A stretch of DNA of 64,000 bases from Aquamicrobium lusatiense (GTDB lineage Bacteria > Pseudomonadota > Alphaproteobacteria > Rhizobiales > Rhizobiaceae). Within the stretch, counting starts at the first letter, position 1. Every line of letters begins with the position of its first letter. The notes beneath the pieces are model-generated. The model saw only the letters and a program-made list of their open reading frames with translations, did no database searches and had not been told where the DNA came from. Shown here piece by piece: positions 52,801 to 61,090 of the stretch. The DNA is taken from assembly GCF_014201615.1 (NCBI RefSeq), contig NZ_JACHEU010000005.1, positions 1 to 64,000 on the forward strand, written 5' to 3'. Both the position numbers and the translations under genes were made by a program.

Positions 52801-53743
52801 GATAATCGCCCGTCGCCTGCGCCTCGTCGGGCGCTACGCGCAGCGGCAGAACGTTCATCAGCATGCATGGCACGCGCGCCGCCACATTGCCGAGCCGGCC
52901 CATATGGGGCACGCCGACGACGATCTCTTCCGTCCCGGCAAAGCGCCGGCAATAGGCCGCGACCAGCGCCGTCAGCGCATCCGGCCACGTCACTTTCGCC
53001 TCCGAAGCAAAGGCTTGCAGCCGTTCCATGAATCTTTGCGGCAGGTAGAGACTTTCCCGGTGGAAGCTCGGGCCGGAGATGGCGCGCCCCGGCGCCATGC
53101 CGCTCACCGGCTCCAGCCCGGCCATCGCCTCGTGCCAGAAGGCGCGGTCCGCCGCGCGCTTTTCAGAGCCGGCATAGGCGCGGTCATCGTCCAGCGCCAC
53201 CTGCAACGGCGGAAAATTCGCCGCCGGCTCCGTGCCCTTCATCAGGCATGAATAGCGCTCCGCCACCCGGTTGGTGACCAGCACCATGCCGAAGCCGTCG
53301 ATGGCCAGATGATGGATGCGCTCGTAGAAGAAATGCCGCTCATCCGACAGCCGATAGAGCCGGAAGGCCGCGATCCGGTCGCGGGCGAGGTCCACCGGCG
53401 TGTTGGTGTCGGCTTCAATCGCGGCGAGCGCCTCCGCCGCCGGATCGTCCGCGCCCGAAACGTCGATGACTTCGAGCAATGGCCGCCGCGACGGATCCAC
53501 CACCTGCACCGGCCCGTCGGGACGGTCCTCGAAACGCAAGGACAGCGCCTCCGCCTCATCAACAGTCGCGTCCACCGCCTTGCGGAAGGCGTCGACGTCG
53601 AGCGGCCCGGAAATATCGAGATACTGCCCCGTATTGAGGATCGGATTGGTCGGGTCGATGCGCTGCGTGTACCACAGGCCCGTCTGCGCCTCGGTCAGCG
53701 GCGCGCCTGTCCCTGAAATGGCGGCAGGCGGCTTCGCATCCAT
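49856..53743 (-). CDS. entF: Enterobactin-type nonribosomal peptide synthetase EntF (C-A-PCP-TE)
   Basis: The 1295-residue enzyme is close in length to E. coli EntF (1293). Domains in order: condensation (about 1-440, active HHLAIDG), adenylation (about 455-960, YTSGSTGDPKG, FDVSVWEFF, HFVPSM, FCSGEE, LYGPTEAAVDV), peptidyl carrier (phosphopantetheine serine S989 in GGDSL) and thioesterase (about 1060-1295, nucleophile in GWSVGG). The specificity residues read D-V-W-H-F-S-L-V-D, as in EntF, so the activated amino acid should be L-serine. It joins DHB, carried by the aryl carrier protein, to serine and the thioesterase releases a trilactone or linear oligomer. Start at 53743, 2 nt after the carrier-protein stop. 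Confidence 0.92.
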   Translation of the reverse strand: MDAKPPAAISGTGAPLTEAQTGLWYTQRIDPTNPILNTGQYLDISGPLDVDAFRKAVDATVDEAEALSLRFEDRPDGPVQVVDPSRRPLLEVIDVSGADDPAAEALAAIEADTNTPVDLARDRIAAFRLYRLSDERHFFYERIHHLAIDGFGMVLVTNRVAERYSCLMKGTEPAANFPPLQVALDDDRAYAGSEKRAADRAFWHEAMAGLEPVSGMAPGRAISGPSFHRESLYLPQRFMERLQAFASEAKVTWPDALTALVAAYCRRFAGTEEIVVGVPHMGRLGNVAARVPCMLMNVLPLRVAPDEAQATGDYLVGVSKQMMRARRHGRYRSEQLRRDLGLVGGSRRLYGPLINMQPFDLPPTMPGLDVRLNILGAGAVDDITFTFRGDALSALLMEVDSNPALYSAEATKAHSRRLAAFLEKAMDATTLADVPIACDADVERYLVEANRTEHDVPDTTLTALIEAKMAQTPDAPALVFGDTMLSYAELDRRTAALAGELVKRGAGRDRIVAVALPRSAELVIALIASLRAGAAYLPLDLDNPPQRLARIVAAAKPVCVLAEPGNEAFAGAQVLAPADWPQEPGEGALPQVEPGDMAYVIYTSGSTGDPKGVVIEHRAIVNRLEWMRTHYGFTADDRFLQKTPATFDVSVWEFFLPFLCGARLVVAPPGAHRDPAAIAALVRRHGITTLHFVPSMLSAFLASPASQGLSVARTFCSGEELTADHRDRFHQRIAGELHNLYGPTEAAVDVSYWPAGPDDTSSPVPIGFPVWNTRLYVLDARLRPLPPGVAGHLYLAGVQLARCYLGRPDLTEERFVADPFRPGERMYMTGDLARLREDGAVVYLGRCDYQVKIRGLRIELGEIEAAIAGSALVSDAAVIVREDRPGDKRIVAYVVPGEGYEAERLRRNMAARLADYMVPSAVVEMQAMPVNANGKLDRKALPAPSFEVQAVREPATSTEAALCQLVADVLGLEALPDPDADFFNLGGDSLLAVHLLLRVQERFGFDPGLGVLFEHPTIATLAASIDADRVHDSGLEPIIKLRGGDEGRPPLFIVHPAGGLSWGYRTLARSLGTGRAVYGLQSPSIDPEHPLPDSLDALAADYAERIAELYPQGPYHLAGWSVGGIIAHAMAVHLKARGKEVGVVAMLDSYPAECWRAEPEPDEAAALRALLAIAGYDPNAHPELTTRAAIIEFLREGDSPLGNLPGTALDGVVRVVLDTNRLVRTHYHGRYEGTVMHVRAGLDHEDRPDLKPELWLAHAAALDCVEVPFLHPQLTAPAASALIAPELDRRLAEHD

Positions 53744-53745
53744 CT

Positions 53746-54012
53746 CTATGCCCCGCTGCCCGTACCCGTTTGCCCGGCCTGCCCCGCCCGCTTCGCCTCG
53801 ACCGCCTCCCACCAGCCGGCCAGCGTGAAGCGGTCGGCCAGTTCGGCGAATTCGAGGTCGAGCCCGTCTTCCTGCCATTTCAGGATGAGGTTGAGCAGAC
53901 GCATGGAATCGATGCCGAGGTCCATCAGATTGTCCTCGAGCCCGATCTCCTCCGGGTCCTCGTGGATCATGCCTGCGATGTCGGCGCGCATGCGCTCCAG
54001 CGTGATGGCCAT
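53746..54012 (-). CDS. Stand-alone aryl carrier protein
   Basis: The 88-residue protein is the aryl carrier domain that is usually fused to the C-terminus of EntB. It has the phosphopantetheine attachment serine in LMDLGIDSMRLL and the WWEA segment near the end, as in the EntB carrier domain. It has its own start (ATG, GGAGG 6 nt upstream) and is separated from the isochorismatase gene by 11 nt, so it is a genuine separate gene rather than a frame artefact. EntE should load DHB onto it, and the condensation domain of EntF should accept it. It needs a phosphopantetheinyl transferase not encoded here. Residues after 72 are a glycine/alanine-rich tail. Confidence 0.88.
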   Translation of the reverse strand: MAITLERMRADIAGMIHEDPEEIGLEDNLMDLGIDSMRLLNLILKWQEDGLDLEFAELADRFTLAGWWEAVEAKRAGQAGQTGTGSGA

Positions 54013-54023
54013 ATGAGCCTCCG

Positions 54024-54659
54024 TCAGACCAAAGCGGCGATGAGCTTGTCGGTGCCGGCAACGACGCCGCAGCGCCCCGCCACCCAGTCCAGCGCCAGAT
54101 CGTGCTTTTCGCGTGAGAAATCGGCCAGCGCATCGGCTGCAAAGAACGCCTCGATGTCGCGCTGGAAGGCTTCCGCCGCCGTCATCATGCAGCCGATATG
54201 GGCATAGATGCCGGTGACGATGAGCTGGTCGCGTCCGCGCACCCGCATCAGCGTCTCCAGATTGGAGCGCTGGAAGGCGCTGTAGCGTTGCTTGACCAGC
54301 ACGAAATCGCCCTTTTCAGGCGCAAGCGGCGCGATGATCGCCTGATCCGTCTCGGCCGAGCCCATGCCCGGCCCCCAGATGTCGGCCTGCAAGCCGCGGT
54401 CGCGCCGGTCCTGATCGCCGTTCTGGGCGGTGTAGAAAACCGGAATGCCCTTCTGCCGGCAATGCGCCGCGAGCCGCGCGATATTCGCGGTCGCGGGCGC
54501 AAGCGGTGAAGCATCCGCCACGAAGGGCCGCACGAAATAGTTCTGCATGTCGTGGATCAGCAGCGCCGCGCGGCCGGTCTCGACCTGCCAAGGCCCGCGC
54601 GAAGCTGGAAGCTCCGCCGCCAACGGCAAATCATATGGCTGTATGGTTGGAAGCCCCAT
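54024..54659 (-). CDS. entB: Isochorismatase, without carrier domain
   Basis: The 211-residue protein corresponds to the isochorismatase half of EntB: ALLIHDMQNYF with the catalytic Asp, the lysine in VLVKQRYSAF, and GIYAHIGCMMTAAEAFQRDI, ADALADFSREKH. It hydrolyses isochorismate to 2,3-dihydro-2,3-dihydroxybenzoate and pyruvate. In most known systems this enzyme carries the aryl carrier domain at its C-terminus; here the protein ends at residue 211 and the carrier is a separate downstream gene. The start at 54659 lies 4 nt after the entE stop; a longer frame would run into entE in another frame. Confidence 0.9.
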   Translation of the reverse strand: MGLPTIQPYDLPLAAELPASRGPWQVETGRAALLIHDMQNYFVRPFVADASPLAPATANIARLAAHCRQKGIPVFYTAQNGDQDRRDRGLQADIWGPGMGSAETDQAIIAPLAPEKGDFVLVKQRYSAFQRSNLETLMRVRGRDQLIVTGIYAHIGCMMTAAEAFQRDIEAFFAADALADFSREKHDLALDWVAGRCGVVAGTDKLIAALV

Positions 54660-54663
54660 GGCG

Positions 54664-56292
54664 TCACCCCTTCTCCGCTTCGGCGTCGAGGAACGCCTGC
54701 CGCAGCCGCGCGCGCAGTTCCTTGCGGCTGATCTTGCCGACCGCCGTGGTCTCGAACGCGTCCACGAACAGGATCTGGTCCGGCACCTTGAATTCGGCCA
54801 CGTTGCGGGTGCGCATCCACGCCTTGATCGCCGCGCCCTTCGGCTTCTCGCCCTGCGCAATGATGAAAGCGCAGCTCCGCTCGCCCAGAAATTCGTCCGG
54901 GATCGACACCACCGCCGCGTCGAATACGTTCGGATGCGCCAGAAGATGGTCCTCGATCTCTTCCGCCGAAACCTTCTCGCCGGCCCGGTTGATGTGGTCG
55001 GTCGCCCGCCCCTGCACCACGAGATAGCCTTTCGGCGTGCGCTTCACCACATCGCCGGTGCGGTAGAAACCGTCTTCGGTGAAGGAGCGCGCATTGGCGC
55101 CCGGCTCGTTGTGATAGGCGCGGATCGTATAAGGCCCGCGCGTCAGGAGATTGCCGGCCTCGCCTTCCGGCACGGGATTGCCCGCATCGTCGACGATCAG
55201 CACCTCGTCGTCCGGACTGATCGGCCGTCCCTGCGTTTCCACCACGATCTCATCGGGATCGTCGAGGCGCGTATAGTTCACCAGCCCTTCGGCCATGCCG
55301 AACACCTGCTGGAGCTGGCAGCCAAGTGTGGCGCGCACGCGGCGCGCGGCTTCCGGCATGAATTTCGCCCCGCCCACCTGCAGCACCTTCAGGCTGGACA
55401 AATCGTGCTTCGCATTGGCCGCCGCCTGCATCCATAACAGCGCCAGCGGCGGCACCAGCCCGGTGATCGTCACCTTCTCCTCAGCGATCAGCGCGAAAGC
55501 CGTCTGCGCGTCGGGCGAAGGGCACATGACGATACGGCTGCCCGCGTAAAGCGCACCCATCACGCCCGGCGAGCTCATCGGGAAATTATGCGCCACCGGC
55601 AATGCCGCCATGTAGACGCTGTTCTCGTCCAGCCCGCAAATCTCGGCGCTCGCCCCGAACGAATAGATATAGTCGTCATGGGTGCGCGGAATGAGCTTCG
55701 ACAGCCCCGTGCTGCCGCCCGAAATCTGCAGGAAGGCGACAGCGCAAGGCGAAGGATCGCCCGGCAGCAGCGCCGGATCGGCGGCAAAATCCTCGAAGCG
55801 CGCAAATTCCTCCGCCTCGCCCAGCACCACGACATGGCGAAGCGTCGGCGCCTGAGCCTTCACCTCGCGCGCAAGGGCGCGATAGTCGAAGCCGTCGCCC
55901 CTGTCGGCCACCACATAGCCGGTAGCTTCGGCCTTCCCGGCGAAATGCGCGATCTCGGTGCGGCGGTGCGCCGGCAGCGCGTAGACCGGGATCAGCCCGG
56001 CATAAAACAGGCCGAACACCACCGACAGAAACTCCGGCCGGTTGCCGATCTGCACGATCACCCGCTCGCCGGGCTTCAGCCCGAGCTTGAGGAAACCGGC
56101 CGCCGCCGTCTCGGCGCGCGCATGCAACTCCCCATAACTCCAGCGCTGATCGCCGCCCACCACCGCGATGCGGTCGGGAAAGGCGGCGGCGCGCTCGCGC
56201 AGCATCTTGGGAAAAGTTTCACCGCGCCAATGGCCCTTGTCGCGGTAGCGCCGGGCGAATTCCTCCGGCCATGTCTGGCTGACTTCACTCAT
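54664..56292 (-). CDS. entE: 2,3-dihydroxybenzoate-AMP ligase
   Basis: The 542-residue adenylating enzyme has the P-loop [20 protein letters not shown], the VAHNFP and [11 protein letters not shown] region that lines the aryl pocket in EntE/DhbE, the YRTGDVVK motif and the catalytic lysine in [12 protein letters not shown] near the C-terminus. It activates DHB as an adenylate and loads it onto the stand-alone aryl carrier protein. The start overlaps the entC stop by 4 bp (ATGA). Length equals that of known EntE enzymes. Confidence 0.94.
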   Translation of the reverse strand: MSEVSQTWPEEFARRYRDKGHWRGETFPKMLRERAAAFPDRIAVVGGDQRWSYGELHARAETAAAGFLKLGLKPGERVIVQIGNRPEFLSVVFGLFYAGLIPVYALPAHRRTEIAHFAGKAEATGYVVADRGDGFDYRALAREVKAQAPTLRHVVVLGEAEEFARFEDFAADPALLPGDPSPCAVAFLQISGGSTGLSKLIPRTHDDYIYSFGASAEICGLDENSVYMAALPVAHNFPMSSPGVMGALYAGSRIVMCPSPDAQTAFALIAEEKVTITGLVPPLALLWMQAAANAKHDLSSLKVLQVGGAKFMPEAARRVRATLGCQLQQVFGMAEGLVNYTRLDDPDEIVVETQGRPISPDDEVLIVDDAGNPVPEGEAGNLLTRGPYTIRAYHNEPGANARSFTEDGFYRTGDVVKRTPKGYLVVQGRATDHINRAGEKVSAEEIEDHLLAHPNVFDAAVVSIPDEFLGERSCAFIIAQGEKPKGAAIKAWMRTRNVAEFKVPDQILFVDAFETTAVGKISRKELRARLRQAFLDAEAEKG

Positions 56293-57500
56293 GCCGCATG
56301 CTCTCGCAGGGGTCGACCGTGCTCGTCAATACCGAGTGCCGAAAGCAGCGCCACGAACTTGGCCGAGGTCTCGTCGGTCTCGCCGGCAGGGTCGGAGCCC
56401 GCGACGATGCCCGCCCCGGCATAGAGCGTCGCGTGCCTGCCAGCCAGCCGCGCCGAGCGGATCGAGACATACCACTCACCGTCGCCCGCCTCGTCGGCCC
56501 AGCCGACTGCGCCCGCATAGAAGCCGCGGTCATAGCCTTCGAGCTGGCCGATCACCTCGGCGGAGCGCTCGCGCGGCAGGCCGCACACGGCCGGCGTCGG
56601 GTGAAGCACGGATGCGAGTTCCGCCACCGGCGTTTGCGCATCCTTCAGCGTGCCGACGATGCGCGTGCCCAGATGCCACATGGAAGCGGTCGAGCGCAGC
56701 GTCGTGCCTTCCGGCGCATTCAGATCGCGGCAATAGGGCGACAGCGCGTCGAACACGGCATCGACCACCGCCTGATGCTCGCGCCGGTCCTTTTCCGATG
56801 TCTCCAGCGCGGCGGCGGAAGCGCGATCCGCGGCAGGGTCGGCATAACGGCGCGCCGAACCGGCCAACGGATGCGAAACGACCTCACTGCCCTTGCGCGA
56901 CACCAGCAATTCCGGCGTCGCCCCCACCAGCAGCGGGCGCGCTGCGTCTGCCCCGGCGGGCAGAAGCGTCGAAAAAGCGGTGATGCTGGGGTCTCGGGCC
57001 AGCGCCGCCAGCAGGCGTGCGGCGTCGAATTCATGCGTCGAAGCCAGCTCAAGACTGCGCGACAACACAACCTTGGTGAGCGGGTCGGGCTCGCCCGCCG
57101 ACCCGGCAATCAGCTTCAGAGCGGCCGCAACGGCTTCACCATACGCAACGGGCGCCGGAACCGGCGTGATGGCGCAGCGCACTGCATCCGGCAGCGCCAT
57201 GCGCTTTCCGGCGCTGCCCCTGTCATCGGCAGCGTCGGCACAGATTTGCGGCTGGAAAAGATAATCCGCCTGCGAACGGTCAAACGGCAGCGCACCCATG
57301 ACCACCCGCGGACCGCCCTGGTTTTCCGCGAAAAACGCAGCCACCCGCGCGGCCAGACTGTCGATCGCCCCGCGCTCGACTTCCGCGCGCAGCCCCTGCC
57401 CGGTCACGCTGCGCGCACTGCCCTGCAGGCGGAACACCTCATCCACCCCCTGCGCGGAAGCGGAATTTGAACTTTCATTTCCCGACGACAAGACCAGCAC
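56289..57500 (-). CDS. entC: Isochorismate synthase
   Basis: The 403-residue chorismate-binding enzyme carries the family signatures [18 protein letters not shown], the [14 protein letters not shown] segment, [13 protein letters not shown] and [17 protein letters not shown] near the C-terminus. It converts chorismate to isochorismate, the first step towards DHB. The only good start is a GTG at 57500, with no strong ribosome-binding site, so regulation at initiation is possible. It heads the minus-strand ent cluster and shares an upstream region of 175 bp with the divergent cytochrome b561 gene; a TGA-N9-TCA box lies there. Confidence 0.92.
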   Translation of the reverse strand: MLVLSSGNESSNSASAQGVDEVFRLQGSARSVTGQGLRAEVERGAIDSLAARVAAFFAENQGGPRVVMGALPFDRSQADYLFQPQICADAADDRGSAGKRMALPDAVRCAITPVPAPVAYGEAVAAALKLIAGSAGEPDPLTKVVLSRSLELASTHEFDAARLLAALARDPSITAFSTLLPAGADAARPLLVGATPELLVSRKGSEVVSHPLAGSARRYADPAADRASAAALETSEKDRREHQAVVDAVFDALSPYCRDLNAPEGTTLRSTASMWHLGTRIVGTLKDAQTPVAELASVLHPTPAVCGLPRERSAEVIGQLEGYDRGFYAGAVGWADEAGDGEWYVSIRSARLAGRHATLYAGAGIVAGSDPAGETDETSAKFVALLSALGIDEHGRPLREHAA

Positions 57501-57581
57501 CTGAATTTTGATTATCGCCGCCTTGGATGCAGAGCATCTTTAGCGATGATCCGACGTCACTTTGCGGGCACCAACAAAATA

Positions 57582-57596
57582 TGAATGCCTATGTCA
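57582..57596. promoter_or_regulatory. Iron-responsive (RirA-type) box in the entC-cybB promoter region
   Basis: TGA-ATGCCTATG-TCA fits TGA-N9-TCA exactly. It is 82 nt upstream of entC and 80 nt upstream of the divergent cytochrome gene. Its 17-bp context TGAATGCCTATGTCAAC is almost the same as the box before exbB. A nearby dyad TGTCAAC (57592-57598) with GTAGACA (57614-57620) overlaps it and may be a second site, e.g. for an AraC-type activator. Confidence 0.65.
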
Positions 57597-57675
57597 ACTT
57601 ACAAACTTGCAATGTAGACATGAATCCGGGATGCCAGCCATATAATGCCGTGCCAGCAGGGAGCGAAAACACCAC

Positions 57676-58179
57676 ATGACTGAAAAGCGCCGATATGACG
57701 CCGTCGCCATCTGGCTGCACTGGCTGGTCGCTTTGCTGGTGCTCATCCAGTTCGCGACCGGCTGGGTCTGGGGCTTTTTCGAGCGTGGCTCGGAACCGCG
57801 CTTTTACCTGTTCAGAACCCATATCACGCTGGGCTCCGCCATTCTGGCGCTGGCCGTGGCGCGTGTCGGCTGGCGCCTCACCCACCGCGCCCCGCCCCTG
57901 CCGGAAGGCATGACACGCCTGCAGCGCATCGCCGCTCATGCCGGGCATGGCCTGCTCTACCTTGCCATTCTGGTGCAGCCGGCACTCGGCCTGCTGGCGA
58001 TCTCCGGCTTCGGCAAGACGCTGGGCCGCTGGCCACGCGACGCGCACAATCTGGCGGCAAAACTCATCCTCGCCATCATCATCCTGCATGTCGCGGCCGT
58101 GATCTGGCACCAGCTGATCCGCAGGGACGGCCTTCTGGCACGCATGCTGCCGGCACGGTTTTCCGCTCAGACACGATGA
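57676..58179 (+). CDS. Cytochrome b561 family protein
   Basis: The 167-residue inner-membrane protein has four predicted transmembrane helices and conserved histidines for two b-type hemes (H15 in AIWLHWL, H49 in RTHITLG, a helix-3 HAGHGLLYL pair, and a helix-4 ILHVAAVIWH pair). It belongs to the CybB/YodB-like group of proteobacterial cytochromes b561, which move electrons between the quinone pool and periplasmic or extracytoplasmic acceptors. The position next to the ent operon, with a shared iron box, suggests a part in iron reduction or a quinone-linked redox step; this is inference. Confidence 0.85.
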   Translation: MTEKRRYDAVAIWLHWLVALLVLIQFATGWVWGFFERGSEPRFYLFRTHITLGSAILALAVARVGWRLTHRAPPLPEGMTRLQRIAAHAGHGLLYLAILVQPALGLLAISGFGKTLGRWPRDAHNLAAKLILAIIILHVAAVIWHQLIRRDGLLARMLPARFSAQTR

Positions 58180-58262
58180 GGGCGCGGTTTCCGTTCAGGG
58201 GTCGCGGAAAAACGCCGGAAAGCCTCTTCCGCGATGAAAAACATTTCATTTCAACGGCTACA

Positions 58263-58277
58263 TGATAAAATTCATCA
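58263..58277. promoter_or_regulatory. Iron-responsive (RirA-type) box upstream of the esterase gene
   Basis: TGA-TAAAATTCA-TCA fits TGA-N9-TCA exactly, 55 nt upstream of the esterase start. Binding is inferred. Confidence 0.55.
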
Positions 58278-58332
58278 AGTTTGATCCGCCGCGGCCTTGA
58301 CGGCATTTCGCCCGACCTGCCACAGCTAATCC

Positions 58333-59172
58333 ATGCAACCGCAAACTGCCATTCCTGCCCAGCCCAAACAGCCGCAGCCGGCTGCGCTCGGCATTTTCGG
58401 CACCCCCGTCTCCACCCACAGGCTGGAGCGCCGCCGCGTCACGGCGGGCGACAGGGCATTCGTGATTTTCCGCGCCGTTCCGCTAAATCCCGCACCGGCG
58501 CGCGGCCACCCCCTGCTTTACATGCTGGACGGCAATGCCGCCTTCGATGCCCTTACGACCGCACATCTGGAAGCCAATCCCGCCCTCGCCATTGCCGGAA
58601 TAGGCTACGATACGGATTTGCGCTTCGACGTTCTGGCACGGACGCTCGATTACACCCCTGCCGAGACCCCATTAGCCGCGAACGGGCGCAGGACCGGCGG
58701 CGCGGACGCCTTCCTCGATCTCCTTACCGGCGAACTGCGCAGGCAATCGGAAGCCGGGCTCCCTGTCGACCCGCTGCGCCGCACCCTGTGGGGCCATTCG
58801 CTGGCCGGCATGTGCACGCTCTATGCACTTCTGCGCAAACCCGGCGCCTTCCGGCGCTACGCCTCCGTCAGCCCGTCGATCTGGTGGAACGACGAATGGA
58901 TGCTGGACTTCGAGGCGCGGGCTGCCCTGCCCGAAAACGATGCCGGGATTAACGATGCCGGGGTTCTCGTCATGCTGGGCGACAGCGAGCGCCGCTCCAA
59001 TCCCGCAGGCCCGCACTGGGAAGGCCCCGCCCCCCACACGCTGGAGATGGTTGAGAGGCTGAAACGGCGCCCCGGCCTTCAGGTCGGGCATGACATCTTT
59101 GCCGGACTTGGCCACGCGGCAACCCTGCCGGCTTCGCTCGGCCCCGCAATGAAGTTAGCCGGTGCCGGGTAA
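58333..59172 (+). CDS. IroE/Fes-like siderophore esterase (alpha/beta hydrolase)
   Basis: The 279-residue hydrolase has the esterase-D-like core: LLYMLDGNAAFDALT near the N-terminus, GIGYDTDLRFDV, the nucleophile elbow GHSLAG, SPSIWWND and a late catalytic histidine in GLGHAAT. These are the hallmarks of the IroE/ferri-bacillibactin-esterase family, which cleave the serine trilactone of enterobactin-like siderophores to release iron or to linearise the product. No signal peptide is evident, in contrast to E. coli IroE, so a cytoplasmic Fes-like role is likelier. The start is assumed at 58333; the ribosome-binding site is weak. A TGA-N9-TCA box lies upstream. Confidence 0.82.
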   Translation: MQPQTAIPAQPKQPQPAALGIFGTPVSTHRLERRRVTAGDRAFVIFRAVPLNPAPARGHPLLYMLDGNAAFDALTTAHLEANPALAIAGIGYDTDLRFDVLARTLDYTPAETPLAANGRRTGGADAFLDLLTGELRRQSEAGLPVDPLRRTLWGHSLAGMCTLYALLRKPGAFRRYASVSPSIWWNDEWMLDFEARAALPENDAGINDAGVLVMLGDSERRSNPAGPHWEGPAPHTLEMVERLKRRPGLQVGHDIFAGLGHAATLPASLGPAMKLAGAG

Positions 59173-59256
59173 TTTGCCGGGCATCCGGCAACGCGGCGCG
59201 CTCACCGGCCTGTGAAAGTTTCGACAGAGTTTATGGTGAAAAATGCCTTATAATCT

Positions 59257-59271
59257 TGAATGCTTTAGTCA
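59257..59271. promoter_or_regulatory. Iron-responsive (RirA-type) box upstream of exbB
   Basis: TGA-ATGCTTTAG-TCA fits TGA-N9-TCA exactly and lies 132 nt upstream of exbB. Its context TGAATGCTTTAGTCAAC agrees with the entC box at 14 of 17 positions. Binding is inferred. The rest of 59173-59403 shows no gene. Confidence 0.65.
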
Positions 59272-59403
59272 ACAATGATAACCGCCACCCAGTTTGATCG
59301 AACGGTGCCCTTCGGGATGCCTTCGACGGAGTGCGGAAATCTGCGCGATGTCCGGCAGGATGGTGCTCGAACGCCGCGGAACAATTTGAGGTAGGGTTGC
59401 AGA

Positions 59404-60617
59404 ATGGTCGATCTGATGAGGCGTGAAACCTGTGCTAAGGGATCGGCACTGAAACGTCTGGCCGCTGTCGCACTCTGTGCCGGCCTGTGTGCTGCCTTCA
59501 CCCAAACGACCTTTGCCCAGGAACAGCCCGCGCCGCAGGCCCCGGCCGCCGCAACCGCGCCGGCAGCACCCGCCCCCACGCAACCGGCCCCCACTCAGCC
59601 GGCAGCAGCAGAAACGGCTCCCGCAGCCCCTGCCGTTCAGGCACCGGCTACGCCCGCCCCCAGGCACAGGATACGTCATCACCGGCCCCTGCCGCTCCGG
59701 CATCAGATGCGACGCAGCCCGCCACCGGCACCGACGGTGCAGCCCCCGGCGCTGCCGCGCCCGCACAGGACGGCCAGCAGCAGCCGGCACGGGCGCCTGC
59801 CGCCGATGCGAATGCCGCGCAGGACAATATCGAATCCTCCGCCCAGCCGGTTGAAACCGGCGCAGAGGAAGCAGCCCCCGGCGAAGAAGGCGAACGGGAT
59901 CTCTCCCTGCCGCACGACCTTTCGCCATGGGGCATGTTCATGGCCGCCGACTGGGTGGTCAAGGCGGTCATGATCGGCCTTGCCTTCGCCTCGCTGGTCA
60001 CCTGGACGGTCTGGCTTGCCAAGTCGCTTGAACTGGCCGGCTCTAAGGCGCGCCTGCGCTCGGCCCTGCGCGCCATTCTGGGCTCGGCTTCGCTGGACGA
60101 GGCAGCCCAGAAGCTCGGCAAGCGCGGAGATGCGGGTTCGCGTCTGGTTCAGGCCGCCGTCGAGGAATCGAAGATGTCGGCGGGCGCACTGGATTACGCC
60201 GATCCGTCCGGCCTCAAGGAACGCGTCTGGTCGCGCATGTCGCGCATCCAGATCCAGACCGGCCGCCGCCTCAGCCGCGGCACCGGCGTTCTCGCCACCA
60301 TCGGCTCCACTTCGCCCTTCGTCGGTCTGTTCGGCACCGTCTGGGGCATCATGAACTCGTTCATCGGCATCTCGGAATCGCAGACCACCAACCTCGCGGT
60401 TGTGGCGCCCGGCATCGCCGAGGCCCTTCTGGCCACCGCGCTCGGCCTCGTCGCCGCCATTCCCGCCGTGGTCATCTACAACGTCTTCTCCCGCTCGATC
60501 ACCGGCTATCGTCAGGCTCTGGCCGATGCCGCCGCCGGCGTTGAGCGCCTCGTCAGCCGCGATCTCGACTTCCGCAAGGCCCCTGCCGCCGCGCGCGAAC
60601 GGCTGGCAGCGGAATAG
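59404..60617 (+). CDS. exbB: Biopolymer transport protein ExbB, with a one-base frameshift in this sequence
   Basis: The start (ATG 59404, GAGGTAGGG upstream) and signal peptide (about residues 1-38, ending FA-QEQ) are in one frame; the rest of ExbB is in the -1 frame from about 59661. The switch falls at a run of five C (59657-59661) within an Ala/Pro-rich linker; one more C would give a continuous 404-residue protein. The body has three membrane segments ([61 protein letters not shown]) and the usual ExbB/TolQ residues. ExbB with ExbD forms the proton-driven motor for TonB. Whether this is a sequencing error, a true mutation or slippage is open; see findings. Confidence 0.85.
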
Positions 60618-60628
60618 GAGCTGGAACC

Positions 60629-61090
60629 ATGGCCGGAGGCATCAGGGAAAGCACCGGGGAAGACGACGATCTTCAGGAAACCCACGAGATCAACGTCACG
60701 CCCTTCATCGACGTCATGCTGGTTCTGCTTATTATCTTCATGGTGGCGGCGCCGCTGGCAACCGTGGATGTGAATGTCGATCTGCCGGCGGCGGCCGCCA
60801 CGCCGGCGCCGCGGCCCGACAAGCCGCTCTACCTCACGGTCAAGGAGGACCTCACCGTCCTTCTCGGCAATGACGAGGTGGCGCGCGATACATTGCCGAG
60901 CGCGCTCGACAACTTCACCGGCGGCGACAAGGAGCAGCGCGTCTTCCTGCGCGCCGATCAGGCCGTCGACTACGGCGAGCTGATGAATGTCATGAACCTG
61001 CTGCGCAAGGCAGGCTATCTGAAGATCGCTCTGGTCGGCCTTGAAATGCTGCCCGCAGCGACCACCGAAAGTGAAACCGGATCACCGTGA
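60629..61090 (+). CDS. exbD: Biopolymer transport protein ExbD
   Basis: The 153-residue protein has a short cytoplasmic N-terminus, one transmembrane helix with the essential aspartate (INVTPFIDVMLVLLIIFMVAAPL) and a periplasmic domain (about 65-150). It is the ExbB partner in the TonB motor complex. It begins 11 nt after the exbB stop and its own stop overlaps the tonB start codon. GGAG lies before the ATG. Length is slightly above the E. coli protein and normal for alphaproteobacteria. Confidence 0.93.
   Translation: MAGGIRESTGEDDDLQETHEINVTPFIDVMLVLLIIFMVAAPLATVDVNVDLPAAAATPAPRPDKPLYLTVKEDLTVLLGNDEVARDTLPSALDNFTGGDKEQRVFLRADQAVDYGELMNVMNLLRKAGYLKIALVGLEMLPAATTESETGSP

Noticed and set aside
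49406..53251. Plus-strand 1281-codon frame opposite entF and entA
   Set aside because: High GC leaves antisense frames open. The minus strand encodes complete, motif-bearing NRPS domains; the plus frame is rich in R/H/Q and has no recognisable domain.
59648..60121. Minus-strand frame opposite exbB
   Set aside because: Low-complexity antisense of the Ala/Pro-rich ExbB linker; no signature.
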